Source: Entophlyctis helioformis (lineage: Eukaryota > Chytridiomycota > Chytridiomycetes > Chytridiales > Chytriomycetaceae). From it: 64,000 bases of DNA. Position numbers and translations under genes: made by a program. Positions within the stretch are counted from its first letter, which is position 1. Every line of letters starts with the position of its first letter. Location of the stretch: contig JAHLKH010000149.1 of assembly GCA_025526915.1 (NCBI GenBank), positions 1 through 64,000 on the forward strand, given 5' to 3'. Below are positions 9,958 through 22,506 of the stretch, piece after piece. Below the pieces are notes generated by a model, which saw only the letters and a list, made by a program, of their open reading frames with translations, was not told where the DNA came from and did not search any database.

Positions 9958-11904
9958 TCATTCAGTGTTGTGCAGGCACGCACACCGCAATAAACTCGCT
10001 GCCTCACCTTGCAGGTCAAGCACTCGGTATTGCAGCGCATGAAGCTTTTCTGCCCATGTCTTCTCGTCCTTGTACGCACCAAGCATAATGATGCCACCAG
10101 CACCAGCTGTTCCTGGCCCAGCACCAGCACCACCAGCACCGCCAAGACCAGATCCAATCAAGCCAACGCCAGTGCCTGTGCCAAGCACAATACCGCCTTG
10201 ATCGCCAGGTCCGCCACCGCCGCCTGCATCGGCCGACGAAGTGTGCTTGACACGCGATCGTGTGGAAATGCGGTCGTACAGATCGTCAATCGCCAACTTG
10301 GTCTCGCTCAGAATGCGCATGCGCTCTTTGCCCGTGTTGTCCCGCTCTTCAAGACGCTGCTCTAGATATGCGCAGTCCTGCTTGAGCTTGTCCAGATACT
10401 TTTGCTGAGTTCCCAACTTGGAGTTGTACACCAGGATGAGATCGTTCTTTTCCTGTTTGGGAATGCCATCCGGTCCTCAATCACCAAATGCTGTTCGCTC
10501 CCAAAAAAGCACGCAGATCCATTGCGCCAAAACCAGCTAACCTTGATCAGGCCAGCCAGAATCCCTTGCTGTTTCTCAATGTCGTCCTGGTTTCGCTGCA
10601 CCACTGCCTTGAGATCTTCGTTGGTCTCGACCAGCGTCTTGTGCCGCATGATAATGTCGTTGATGTGCGGCTCGTTGACGTCCAGGTAGTCTGGTGGCAG
10701 GATATCAACAATCGACTGGAGGTACTTTTCGTAGATTTGATGCTTTTCTGTCGTGGCAGTGCCAGACCTTGTCAGCTGAGGATCATAAAGTGCGGACGGC
10801 TTGAGAGACTGGCTGCAGTTGCTCGCGAGATACTCAACTGATCATTCTAAAGACACTCGCGCTTTTAGCCTGCTCCTCCTGCAGTTGCCGCTGAAGCACG
10901 CCAAGCTCAACTTCCTGTCCATGCACAGTGTGGCTTGCGCTTAGATCCCAGTAGATTGAAAGTACATTCCAGACACCTTGCATTTCCTTACCTTGGCCTC
11001 TCGCAGCTTCTTCTCCGACCCTGCCTTGGCATTGGCACGTTGCCGCTTGGCATCGTTCTCCTTGAGGAACTTTTCAAACTTGGCCACGCGATCGCGGATC
11101 TGCTTTTGCTACTTGCACCAAAGACATGGATAACCACAAACGTCAGTGCTGGTGATTGCACAGTCGATCAAGAGAGCGTCTGCCTGGCACTGGCCAAACC
11201 TTGGCTCTGAGCTCTTCTTGTTTCTCGCGACACTCTTCCATGCGCTTGGCAAACTCGACGCGTTTCTTCTCGAGCTGAGCCTGAACGGCCTGCATCTCCT
11301 TCTTCTTCTGCAGCAGCAACGTCGACTGGAGTGTCCGCCGGTTTTCAAACATGGTCGATGACTGCCGTCGGGTTCATGCAGATTCATTTGGTGAGCAGCT
11401 CTGTTCGAGTGTGCAGCCACGCGTGCGGATGATGCCATATGGTGACGTACGTCGTTGGGGTTGGCATTGATAGCGCCTTGGATACTGCACACACACACGC
11501 GCGCGCGTTTGAGCAAGCGTAGGCCATGTCAGCGTCAGCGCACAGCACATGCTGCTTTAGTGCGGAAACGGAGCGCTTCCGGCAGATGCATGTATGCCCA
11601 GACAGAGTACGTACATCTTGCCTCCTCGCTGCGTCACGAATGTTTCATTGTCGCGGTTCGCGACATTGGCTGCACCCTCAACCACAACACTCAAGCCTGC
11701 TGGATTGCCCCCGCGCTGCGACTGTAGCAGCTTGTTGACAGCCGCGACAGCGGGAGATGGATTCCCAACCGGACCAGCTGGTTTGGAGGTATTGTTGCCG
11801 CCACCTGTCGCAGCGCCTCCAGATCCATAAGCGCCATTGTTTTGACCTGGGTTGCCATTCACACTCCGCGATAATGGTGTCGGCTCCGCCTTTGGTGTTG
11901 CCAT
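9958..11904 (-). CDS. CCDC42/CFAP73-family flagellar coiled-coil protein
   Basis: Seven exons (11904-11615, 11484-11451, 11361-11200, 11108-10992, 10914-10857, 10747-10542, 10452-9958) splice to 453 aa. After a Gly/Asn-rich N-terminus comes the hallmark DUF4200-type coiled coil: LLLQKKKEMQAVQAQLEKKR, then RVAKFEKFLKENDAKRQRAN. The later segments IMRHKTLVETNEDLKAVVQR and KNDLILVYNSKLGTQQKYLD align in order with animal CCDC42. This family belongs to axonemal assembly (FAP73/MIA complex in Chlamydomonas), so the organism should have motile zoospores. A Gly-rich insert lies near 10100-10230. The fifth intron has a GTGTCT donor but gives the best family match. The gene is head to head with CNB paralogue 1 across 100 bp. 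Confidence 0.85.
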
Positions 11905-12004
11905 TGTTGTTTAGACTTGGACAAAGGACTCGTGGCAGGCGAAAGCCACAAGCATAACCGCCAACAATTCGCGCTTTGGTTCTCAAAACACCATCAGTAC
12001 TGGT

Positions 12005-12622
12005 ATGAAAGACCAGCGACGGGCTTCTTCAGGTGTGCCGCACTCGCTCAACACGGTGGCAGCAGCCGTTACGCACAAGTCGGCAGTCTCTCCGCCCCCG
12101 GATCTAAAACCGCCTGATCAACTGCCCGTTGGCACGCCTGCAGGCCAGGGCGGTGCGCGCAGACAGTCTGTTGCGTCGTCTGGAGGCAAGCTTCCCAATC
12201 TACCTGGACAAAAGAAGCCCCAGACTGGATCACAGGCGTCGCCTACCAGTATCGGCTTTGGTGGAGGCGGCGGCGGCGGCAGTGGAGATGGATCGCTTTC
12301 ACAGGCAGGCAGGCGATATCAGCAAAACACTGCGGCATCTAATCTGCAGCAAGAGTATGTTGCACAGCAGCACGAGCAACAGCAGCATCAACAGCAACAG
12401 CCTACACCGCCATCGATCGCTCCGCAATCGCAGAGCACATTGCAAGGTATGCGCTCCAAGTTCGAGCAGTTTGTCGGGGTCTTCAAGCAGAGCAAGGCAT
12501 TTGTCGAGAATCTATCTGCCGCACCCTCGCCAGCACTCTCTACCGGGTCCAATGCGTCTGCTGCATCTCAATCACGACGGCGAAGCCACACTAAACCCAG
12601 CTCGTCGGACAACGGAGCGTTG

Positions 12623-12677
<55 letters not shown>

Positions 12678-15600
12678 CCGCGAACGAGTCTGGACCGATC
12701 CCAACCTATCCACTTGCGGATCAGAGCAGCCGGAATGGCAGTGGCGATATGCAGCAGCCAACGCGTCGTCGTGCATTCTCCAATGCCAACCACGTGTTTC
12801 AAATGCAAGATGCACCAGTTCTCAGGCCCGTGCCTCTGGCGTCCTTGCAACAGCAACAGCAACAGTCGGGCACGCCGTTATCTTCGTCCTCAAACTCAAC
12901 GGCACCTGCGTTGCTGCCTACTCGAGCATCGACACTAACTTCAACTTCACCAATCGCCAGCAATGCCGATCCTTACATCGGTGACCAACCTGGTAAAACC
13001 AGGCGAGAACGGCGTGCATCCGCAGCTCCTCAGTACATCAGCTCGCATTCTGACTCTGCGGCGTCGGCCTCTTCAACCCCGCCGTCGATATCACCGTCTC
13101 CAACGCAGCAATCGTTGATCCAGCAGCTCGCGCAGCACCAGAAGCCGCAGCACTCCTGCGTCGCAAGTCTATCCTGACAGATCAGTCCCGAACAGCACCT
13201 CTATCAACGGGTGTGTCGCCAAGCGTGTCGATTCGGGATGGCGTCGATGCCCTTGCAGGCAACCCTCCTGTTGGCAGAACTGATCGGCTGTCGATTGTGT
13301 CCACGATCGACATGGCCGTCGATCGCACTTTCAACCCCAACGAAGAGCGGCGGCCCTCAACGCTGCGCTTGACGAGCTCCTCATCCATCAACAGCAACAT
13401 ATCGTCACTTAGCTCGTCAGGCAGATACCGACGTCCTTCGCTCGCCGCTGTTGATCAGACCATCTCGCCGCCGTTGGGCTCGCCTCCGGCAGTTGACAAC
13501 GCTGGACCCCCGCCCCAGTCGTTGGCTGGACCTTCACCAGATTCGCCAGGACAAGTGCAGCGGCGACTCTCGGCATCATCATCAGTGTCACAATCCTTCA
13601 GGCGGCGAAAGTCCACCGAGAAACGCATATCGCCCAGCAGCACGGTTCCCGCCGCGCTCAGCTCTATCGTGGGAGATGATGCGCCTGAGAATTCAAACTG
13701 GCTCAGCCCGACAAAGTCTATAACGCGACGAAGCTCTGGGTCCGACTTGTCACTCGCCCAGGATGGGCTTGCACCGGCAAACAGCAGTCGCCTGTCAGCT
13801 ACATCGGCGAGTACTTCAGGCGAATCGGATGCCAACTTGGGCACAAGCATGAACGGAGGAGGACAAGGCGATCGGCCGCTCGGTATTCGCCATAGCCACT
13901 CAACAAGCTTTGCAGGATCCAAAGACAACCGGCCTGTACGGGCCCGTCGTGCATCGGTTGTTTACGAGCCATCATCGCTTGCTCTTACAAGGGAGGAAGA
14001 CGGAGCAGGCGATACGAGCAAGAAGGGCGGTGGCTTGAATCAGCAAGGTATGGCAATATGCGCGCAGCCTTGCTTTATCATGAACTGCTGGCATGGTTGA
14101 CGAGAAGCTCACCATCATATGCATTTGAATGCATCGAAACCAAAGCAGCACCGCCCCAAGCCCAGGCGTCCTCTTCCGGTTTTGGGCTTTCTACTTCCCA
14201 TACCGATCTCGACTTGATGCACTCAATGACAAGTCCGCCAGCTGTTTCGCGTGTAAACCGCCACTCTCTCGCAAACAAGAGCAAGCGTAGATCATCTGTC
14301 AGCAGTCTGGACGACTCGAATCTTCAGATCCAGTCCGGCAATGCGTCGGATGATAGCCACGACCAGATCGCAAGATCGTCGTCTCGTACCGAGTTGAACG
14401 GAGCAGCCTCGCGCGTGTTCAGTCCGCCACAGTCACAAGCCGCGAGCCGGAGCAACACGCTTGCGGGACGGCCTGTCCAGCTGCGTCGCACGTCCATTCT
14501 CCTTTCGCATAACGATCTACAAGGCCAACTGGCTTCTCCGCCATCAGGAGCCGTACCACCAGCATCTTCAACGGCACCGGCAGCTACAACAGGTTCAGCA
14601 GCAGGTGCATCCGGAGGTGTGCACGCATCAATGGATGTGTCGCAGATCTTGAACCAGTCCGACGCATTGCATCGCGGCTTGCAGAAGCGGTTCCAAAGCT
14701 ATCGCCGCAAGAGCATTGCTCCAGAGTCACAACATGGAGGGCCGGATACATACGCAAGCGCGATAATGTCTCCGCCATCGATGCAGCACGATCAACGCCA
14801 CGGGCCCCACAACCGACGCATGAGCATGAACGCAAGCATGGGCATTGGTGCGCTAAGCGGTACAATGGGCGGTGCCGCGATAATGAGCGAGCGCATCAAG
14901 AGCAAAAGCAATGTCGCTCTGGCGTCACGGCCGCCGCTCTCACGCAGCTACAGACACACGTGGCGCAAAGCGTACCTGTCGTATGTCATGGCGCACCGCC
15001 TGATCCAGCTCGACCGACGGCTAATCCCCACGCTCGTCAAGTTTGACATTGAGAGCAACATCGACCCAGATGCGCTGCAGACCATCCTCAAGACGTTTGT
15101 CGTCAAGTCAGACACGGTGCTCACGCAAAAGGTGCTGGCGTACATGTCCTCCAACAAGGGATCGCATGAAACGGATCGAATGGCGCAGCTGCTGTCCATG
15201 CGACTGCGCAGCTTTGCTGGATACTCTGTAGAGCAGCGGCGCGAGCTGTGCAAGGCCATGCACTACGAAAAGTACAACGCGGGCAAGCTCATCCTCAAGG
15301 AGGGCCATCCGGCCTTCTCACTGTACTTTATCCTGAGTGGCCAAGTCGATGTATTCACAATCCGAGACGACATCAAGTACCGGCTCAACATGCACAACGC
15401 TGGCGACTGTTTTGGCGAGCGTGGCATACGGCCTGTCGGCCACGAAGACACGCAAAGCACGAATGGCATTCCAGGCATCGGCTCAGTTCCAGGCGAGCAG
15501 GTGTCGAGCAACCGCGCCACGTCCTTTTCCACAACAGCACCCACCGAGCTTCTGCGCATCGACAAGGCAGACTATGCCGAGATTCTCCGATTGACCAGCG

Positions 15601-16346
15601 CTGCCATGCACCAAAAGTACGTGCTGCTCCTGACGTCCATGCCGCATTTCAATACCACAAACGAGATTGTCGAAAAGATCCTGCGCAATGCCACGTTTCT
15701 CAGCTACCAGCCGCAAGAGGTCATCATCATGGAAAACTGCAAATACACCGACATGTACTGGATCATCAGCGGCACATGTCGATGCGACAAAATCGTGCCG
15801 TTTGTCAAGCGCAAGAGCCCCAAGAGCAACGACACGCTGACGCTGCCCTACACCAAAGACATGCCGCTTGGCAAAGACGATCGCGTTGTGTACGAGCTGC
15901 TCACGCTGTTTGAGCTCCAGCACGGAGCGTCGTTTCCTGGCATGCCAGCACCGAGCCGCCCGATCAAGGACATGTACTTTAACAAGAGCGAGTACGTGGT
16001 GCAGCTCCTGACCAGCGGGTCAAGCAGCAAGGGTGTCGCGAGCACAGTGTCGATCGTGTCGTCGTCACACGTCGAGGTCATGGCCGTGCCGCATGTCGAG
16101 TACAGCATGATTGCGACGGCCGACATGGTACGCGAGCTGCTTGAGGACGAGCATTTCAAGGTGCCGCTGGCGCAGATCCAGGAGGCGTACATTGAGCGCA
16201 CAAAGTGGGACTCGTACCGCAAGCAGCTGGTGGGCGGGGTCGGGCAACCTCGCAGACAAACCCTGTCGACTGGAGGCGGTATGACGTCTGGGAATAGCGG
16301 ATCGTCAATGGCATTGGCCGGCGCAGTGCCCGGCTCGTCAAAATGA
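12005..16346 (+). CDS. Cyclic-nucleotide-binding-domain protein, paralogue 1 (long disordered N-terminus)
   Basis: Exons 12005-12992, 13181-14047 and 14149-16346 give 1,350 aa. Roughly 950 residues are low complexity (Ser, Gln, a 17-Gln run, many RRxS sites). The C-terminus has two CNB-like beta-roll domains. CNB-A runs FAGYSVEQRRELCKAMHYEK, KLILKEGHPAFSLYFILSGQ, then GDCFGERG, and, after an insert of about 25 residues, NRATSFST and TELLRIDKADY. The FGE Glu and the phosphate-binding Arg are kept. CNB-B (QEVIIMENCKYTDMYWIISG...) lacks a clear phosphate-binding cassette. The architecture resembles CNBD2-type proteins rather than the PKA regulatory subunit, because no inhibitor or docking segment is seen. 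The first intron (12993-13180, GTAAAA...CTGACAG) is inferred because it alone reconciles the frames. cAMP/cGMP sensing is plausible but unproven. Confidence 0.8.
12627..12675 (+). repeat. CAG repeat encoding a 17-residue poly-Gln run
   Basis: This is an almost pure (CAG)n tract in the reading frame of CNB paralogue 1. It is a likely length-variable microsatellite. Confidence 0.95.
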
Positions 16347-16413
16347 AGCTGACTGATGTTGTGTAAAAGACGCCTGTTGCAATGTGATCTTCACTCGCGT
16401 GTTAACAGCATGA

Positions 16414-18092
16414 TCAAAAGTCAAACGTGCCAGGACCCAGCCATTCGCCTTCATCCCGCTGTGTCGTGAACGGTCTGCGACTGACGAGATACTCGGAGCT
16501 TAGCATGTGGTCTGACGGAACTGTCGACAGAGGCTTGAAGCCTTTGCTCGTGTCGGCAATGTCACTGAGACAAGGCCCGAGTGAGCACTGCTCCTCCGTC
16601 AGAACGCGGCCTGGATTGCACAAGGGATAGTCCAAAGGAGGCGATTAATGCCCATGTTGTAGGCAGCAGCACTCTGCCCACAGCCAAGACAAGAACTGGA
16701 CGTTTACCATTCGCAGCAGGAAACTTGTCGCGCATCAACTCTTGCATCAGGATCCCCATCGCCAGCAGACTCTCGGGCGAGAAGTCGTACATCATGTGTG
16801 GCGCCTTTGTGCGAGTGTAGAGATCCGAGGCAGCATGGTGAATGGCATCCAGCAAGTCCTGTGGATCTGGATCAGTACTTTGGCAGTATTGGGCAGCAAG
16901 CAATGCATTGACAGGCATTTCGATCGAGAAGCATCCAGACATACGGATGATGGCAACTCGAAGCGCGACTTGGCTAGCGGCAGTTTGCAGTCGGTAATGT
17001 CAGTGCTACCGACCACCACGTCAAGTCATTGGGACAAAACGCACCAAACTCTGTCTGCTGTGTCTTGCGGCCAGATCGCAGCGCATTGCGGACACTCGCG
17101 ACATTCATGGACTCGGTGTGTCTGACAAACGGCTTGTCAAAGTGCTTCGCGGTGGCTTGGTCGAACGTGATGTTCAAGATCGGATGTCCGTCTTCAAAGC
17201 GGCCCGTGTCTTCGTTGAATGGGTCTTCACGCCAGAGCAAATGGTGGTGGCGGTAGTACTTTGGATATTTCTGCTCGACGGGCATGGCCTCGGTATCATT
17301 TACATCGGCGATCGGCTTGCTGTCCTCGTCCGTCTCGCTTTGGCTGCTGCTTTCATTGTCCGCGTCTGCATCAGTGTCAGCATGGCGATCATCCTGGTTG
17401 CCGTTGCTGTTTCCTGCTTCTGCTCCAGCTGCTGCTTCTCCAGCTGCCGCCGCCGCTGCTGCTGCTTTGCGGGCAGCCATCTGCGCGCGCAGCTTGGGAT
17501 ACCCTGCCGGATTCTTGCTCGCGCGTCCATCGACCATCATCCGTCGGTTCGGCTCGACCCAGTCCTGGCCTCGCAGCATCGATCCAGACAGCGTGGGCAG
17601 CGGCAGCGACCGCTCCGGAGCACTCTCGAGCCAGTGCTCGACGAATCCTTTGAAGCGTCTCGCAACAAGCTTGAACTTCAACGCCGACCGAGGGGTCGGC
17701 AGGTACAGACGGCCATTCAGGAGAACCCGGCCCTTGGTCCGCACGTCGCCGACTCGCTCAGACCTGAAGCGACTGCCCAAGACTTCGTGGTCGAGCCGCC
17801 GCTTGTTTTTGAATGCTCCGCCTCGCTCTATCGACCGCTTCCAGCGGTTGAGCCGTCTCGAGAACGGATCGCTGGGGGCATACGTTATCTTCGTTGGCGC
17901 TGTTCCTGGTGGTGTCGACAGCGTGTAGAGCTCCGGCTGCTTGCGTACGAGAGCATTGGGCAGCTGGAATAGTGAATAGTATGCTGGCCTCTTTGGCTTC
18001 CTTTGTCTCGCTGGCTTGTTGTCGCTGGCACCATCCTTGTTGCTGATGCTGCCGGCGATGTCTGGCTGGCTGTCTGGCTGGTGGTCGGACAT
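16414..18092 (-). CDS. Unrecognised conserved-looking basic protein (476 aa)
   Basis: Exons 18092-17010, 16858-16708 and 16610-16414 (introns GTAGCA...CACAG and GTAAAC...CCAG) join in frame. The N-terminal half is basic (KPARQRKPKRPAYYSLFQLP; FSRRLNRWKRSIERGG). An Ala-run and an acidic Asp/Glu/Ser stretch occupy the middle. The C-terminal part holds the helical motif FSPESLLAMGILMQELMRDK. That last motif reminds me of RNA polymerase I/TAF-type factors such as the RRN9 family, but I cannot support the assignment. The stop lies about 65 bp from that of CNB paralogue 1 (convergent). The start is 20 bp downstream of the FAM135-like stop on the same strand. Confidence 0.72.
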
Positions 18093-18112
18093 GTTGAGCG
18101 ATCAGACAACCT

Positions 18113-21100
18113 TCATTGCAGGCTCAAAGGGGAGTGCGTCGCAAGATGAGGCGTGCTGACCATGTCGGCTGCATCGGGAGAGCACACGAGGGCAAGAGTG
18201 CTGCTGCCATGCTCGGCAAGCCGGCTAAGCGGCAAGCCGTCGCGCTGATCCGTTGGGAAATGCATGCCGTTGGCCAGGAAGGCCATGTCCATCAACCGAG
18301 GGTCCTCAATCATGGCCAGATGCCCCATGCGGCCGAGCGGATCAGAACTGAACAGCGTCCCAGCACGCTCGGCAGTGTCCAGATCGGCAAACTGCACTTC
18401 GTACCGTCGCAAATGGGGCACATGGACAAGTTGGATGTTCCACAATGCGGCCATTTCCTGCACAATGGCAGCCATGCTGCTGTTGGCGGTTGCGGTGCTT
18501 GCTGCTGTGGACTCGACGGTCGACAGTGATGGCCCAGCGAGGATCGTCGAGACTGTGATTGGCTTTGAAGGCGTCCCACTTGGTGCCGATGCAGGCGCAC
18601 CGCCTGCTGCTGGCGGTACCATAAACGGCGCGGCTCTTGGCTGGGGTAGGCCAAGTGCACCCTCAAAGGGCACATACTTGTCCTGCTTGGAAGCAAACAT
18701 GATGACGCGCTTGAAATGCCTGATGGTCGCGTCTGATGCCAGCTGAAAGAGCAGCGTCTGGCGTGGGTCAGGATGGTCGCAGAGCGTGAGCTGGCCGATG
18801 CATTTGGACCGTGAGATGGTCTGGTAGATGCCCATGACTGTCGTTCCGCACTTTGTCAGCATGGCATGTGAACACATTTGGGCATGTTGCAACATTGCGT
18901 TTTCAATGGACAGCCAGACTCACCCGAGTTGATGATGGTATTCTGGTGGAGAGCAAGGGACAGATGCGGCGAAGCCAGAGTAAAGAAGGTGTGCAGCCTT
19001 GCGATGAGTGGCTGAAAAGCAGCCTTTCGTAGAGCGCATCTGTGATTACAGTGCATATCATGCCGTGCCATGGCATGATAAGTTGGATGCGAAGCCGATT
19101 GCACAAAGAGTCTTGGAGAAGAATTGCTCTTACCTTGCAATGATGCCACCCAGACTATGGCATACAAACGAAATGGTTTTGATGTGCCGCTTCTGTCCAT
19201 TGATAAATGCTGACACTTCCGATGCCAGCCTGCTTGCCATGGTTTCGATGTCCTGAAACGTATCGTCTTCATACGACGTTGATGTCAAGAGCATGAACAT
19301 GGACTTGGGGACACCCAGCTGGACAAGATAGCTGGAGAAGCGATTCCTGTACTGGCGAAAGTCAAAAGAGGATCCTATCGTTGTGGGGAGGCACATGGCA
19401 GACGTGTGTCAGGACGGCGAGTTGGATAAACGGGCAGCCGCACTCTGCTGGCAGCGCAACTGACCCAGAAGACCGTGCACAAACACAATCAAATGACAGC
19501 CCGTGTCAACCAACTGTCGATCGTGCTGCTCGACATCGACTGCAGACTCGGGCGAGGCAGACGGAGGTGCTGGATTCATCATGATTTCAAACTCGTGTGC
19601 CATCTGCTTGAGCGCATTGTCCAGTTCCTTCAGGCATACTTGAGAATGCTTGAGAGGCGGACGCTTTTGAGACGATCCGTGATCAGCAGAGCGTCCACTC
19701 TGCATGCGATTAGGAATGGGCGAGCCTCCGCCCATGCCGCCTGCCATGGCGCTGTTGCTGACTTTGCTGCTTCTGTTTCCGAAGGCTCCTAAACCAGACA
19801 GCAACGGTTTGGCCCGGTCGGCTTTTGGCGATCCATTTGGAGAAGGACGCGGCGAACTTCTTGGAGATCCCTTTGAAGAGCCTTTTGGGCTCTGTGTGAT
19901 GAGGCTTTTGAGCGATCCTTGAGAGCGCGATTTGTGGAGTTTGCCGATCGGCTGATTTGAAGGTGCTCCGGTCCGCTCAATGGCTGGTGCCAATGAAGTT
20001 GTTGCTGGTTGGCTGCCTTGATCTTGCGGCGGCACAAACATGCCTGGTGGCACGTCAATGTGGAGCAGCGTTGGATGGTCGATTTGAGGAAACTCCTGCA
20101 GCGGCACGTGCTTGACTCTGGAAGCCCGAGACGTGTCAGACTCAATGCAAGAGTCATGCGATGCGCAGTCTGCACTGACCGTGTTCCGTCGAGGAACTCG
20201 AGCGTGGATTTGACGTCTTCCGAATCAAAGTTGTCGCATAAACACTCCAATCGTCTCTGCACTGCGGCAGCGCGCATGCCCGAAAGCAGCCGCGTGTGGT
20301 GCAACACGATGCTTGCCACGTAATCTGCCCACAGCTCTTTCATCTGTGCGTTTGTCGTGCACGGGTTATGCGAGTGAGGCCGCAGTGAGTGCAAGGATAG
20401 GTGCATTCGCACTTACAGGCACAGCCAGGGCAAGGACAGCCTTGTGGAGGTTGTTGGCAATGTCCGTGCTGCTTTGGTTGCGTTGCTAGAGCCCATGGCA
20501 GCAGTTATGCCTTTAGTAGATGGATACGGTGTGTATACACGAGCAGCACAAGCCGCGCCAACGCACCTCACTTGCGATCCATTTGCGAAGGAGTCCAGTC
20601 AGTGACACGATGCTTGTTGACGCGTTTCTTACAGGCTGGGGAGTTGCTCCCGGCGGTGAAGTCACGCAGCCAAGGCTTGATGATTCTAGGATGGACGGGA
20701 CTTGCGAAGTGTCAAAGCGTGGCAGAGATGACTGCAGAGCGCTTTGGATGAGGCTCAGCCGTGATGACTGGCCTTGGGGACGATCAGTGGCTGGATCATG
20801 GTCGGAGGCGAGGGCAGCCATGGCACCGTCCAGCTCGAGCAGGGTGCGAATGCAGCTCATGCAGATGCTCAGGTGCTGGTGCAGAGGGACACTTGCAAGA
20901 GCATCGAGCCGCAGGCTGGATGCAGACCGAGTCAGACCATGAGCACTCGTCCGCAGCGAGCGAAGAGAATCGGCAGAAGACGACACTGCTGGCGCTGATG
21001 CCTTGGCAGTTGTGGTTGCAGATCTCTTTGGCAGTGCACCGATGGGATGGGGCAAAGGCGATCCTGAGTTTGAGCGAGCCACCGAAACCGGCCCCAATGG

Positions 21101-22427
21101 CTGTGTTGCAGATGGCGCCGACGCTGGACTTGGACTGCCTGCCGCTATCGTGGGTCTGAACAGTTGGCCAAAGATGGAGGGCAGGACGGGCAATATAAGT
21201 ACTGCCGAGGACGATGTTGCTGACGCAGCCGATGCAGGCGCTGCTGCTGTGAAGCCCTGGCCATATCCGCTCAAGGGCTGCTGGGAGTAAACAGAGTCGC
21301 CGACTGATGCGGCCGAGTGCTGCGGTGGCTCAAGTGCAAAGTCGACTGGGGAGGTCGCGATGGAGATATCGCACGTTGCGTAGAAGACGCCGTCAAACGT
21401 GACTGTAAAGTGCTCCATCAAGTTGGGTCTAGCAGCCATAAAGTCGTTGATGCGGATGGTGCGTGATTGCTGAAGCTCGAGGCAGTCAGGATCAGCCAGC
21501 CTGGACAAACAGACAGTGCGTCAGTAATCGCAGCAGTCGGTCTGGGTCAGTCAAGTGCCGCGATGGCTGAGAATGGACGCAGCAGACTCACGATTCGTCT
21601 GCAGAGAAGAAGAGTTGCACCTCCAGGTAGGCGCACGTTTCGTCGTCGGCTGTGCCAGAGTCGCAGTACGCGTCGCGCATCTCAAAGACAGCACCGGACA
21701 TGACGGAGATGGTCTCACCCTGCGTTGTCAACAGAAACGTACTGGAAGCCACGACTGTGTTTCTGTCTGGAGCCTTGGCGACTGCAGAAGCGACATTGAG
21801 CTTTAGAGACTGCGCCGATCTCCTCTTGTCTTGGCTGGATGGGTCCTCTTGCAGTACGTCGCTGCCATTCGCTTGATCGGCTGGTGGCAAATCGCCGTCC
21901 CTTTCGTCAGCGCGCGCATCCTGAAGTGTGACGTCTTGGGGCACCGACTCAGAAGATGTTGAAGCTGATGCCGGCGATGCTGGCGACGAAGAGCCAAGCG
22001 GATTTAGCGCGCCAAGGGCTGGAAGCTGGGAGAGCAACAGGGCAATGGTGGATTTCGGGGGCGGTGTCGGAGGCGGGGATTCAGGCGAGGCTCGGCACCT
22101 CCAGTTGCAGCGTCGGTGGTTGCGGAGAAGACACTGCTTTCTGGCGAGCGTGTGCGGCGGAAAGATCTCGTTCTTGGCGTCCCAGCTGTCTTGGATATCG
22201 CGAGAATGGACGTGCTGCTGCTGCTGCTGATGATGGAGCAACTCTTCGCGACGGATGAGTCTGACAGGGATGCCGTCGATGCGCTTGCTTCCCGATCCAT
22301 TGGCGGATCGTTGATGGCTGCGCTTGTACAGACGGCACTGTATCTTGTACATGCCTCGCTGGTAGACGTCAATGTTTGTAAACTGGCCGATGCAGACGAA
22401 CGCCTGGATCGACTGAGCGAACGGCAT
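18113..22427 (-). CDS. FAM135-family protein with DUF676 serine-esterase domain
   Basis: Eight exons (22427-21592, 21500-20567, 20485-20417, 20343-20180, 20117-19465, 19374-19134, 19039-18924, 18837-18113) splice without frame conflict to 1,245 aa. The N-terminal FAM135 domain contains FTNIDVYQRGMYKIQCRLYK and YLEVQLFFSADES. The middle is disordered (Ser/Pro/Gly). The C-terminal alpha/beta hydrolase has HLIVFVHGLLG, the nucleophile elbow ISFVCHSLGGIIAR, and after it LHTFFTLASPHLS, QLTLCDHPDPRQTLLFQLA and VIMFASKQDKYVPFEGA, all in the order seen in animal FAM135A/B. The Ser of HSLGG, an Asp in the SKQDKYVP segment and downstream His residues are candidates for the triad. A lipid or ester hydrolase function is inferred. 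Donors include GTGAGT, GTGCGT, GTCAGT and GTAAGA. Confidence 0.9.
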
Positions 22428-22506
22428 CGCTGAAAGGAGATATGCTGGGAAAACTTCATGAGGCAGTATGATGGAAATAGAAATGCAGGACAGCAGGAGC
22501 AGACGC

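Noticed and set aside
22004..22506. C-terminal extension of the J-domain frame past 22507
   Set aside because: It is unspliced read-through; the real final exon (22690-22507) gives the family-typical end.
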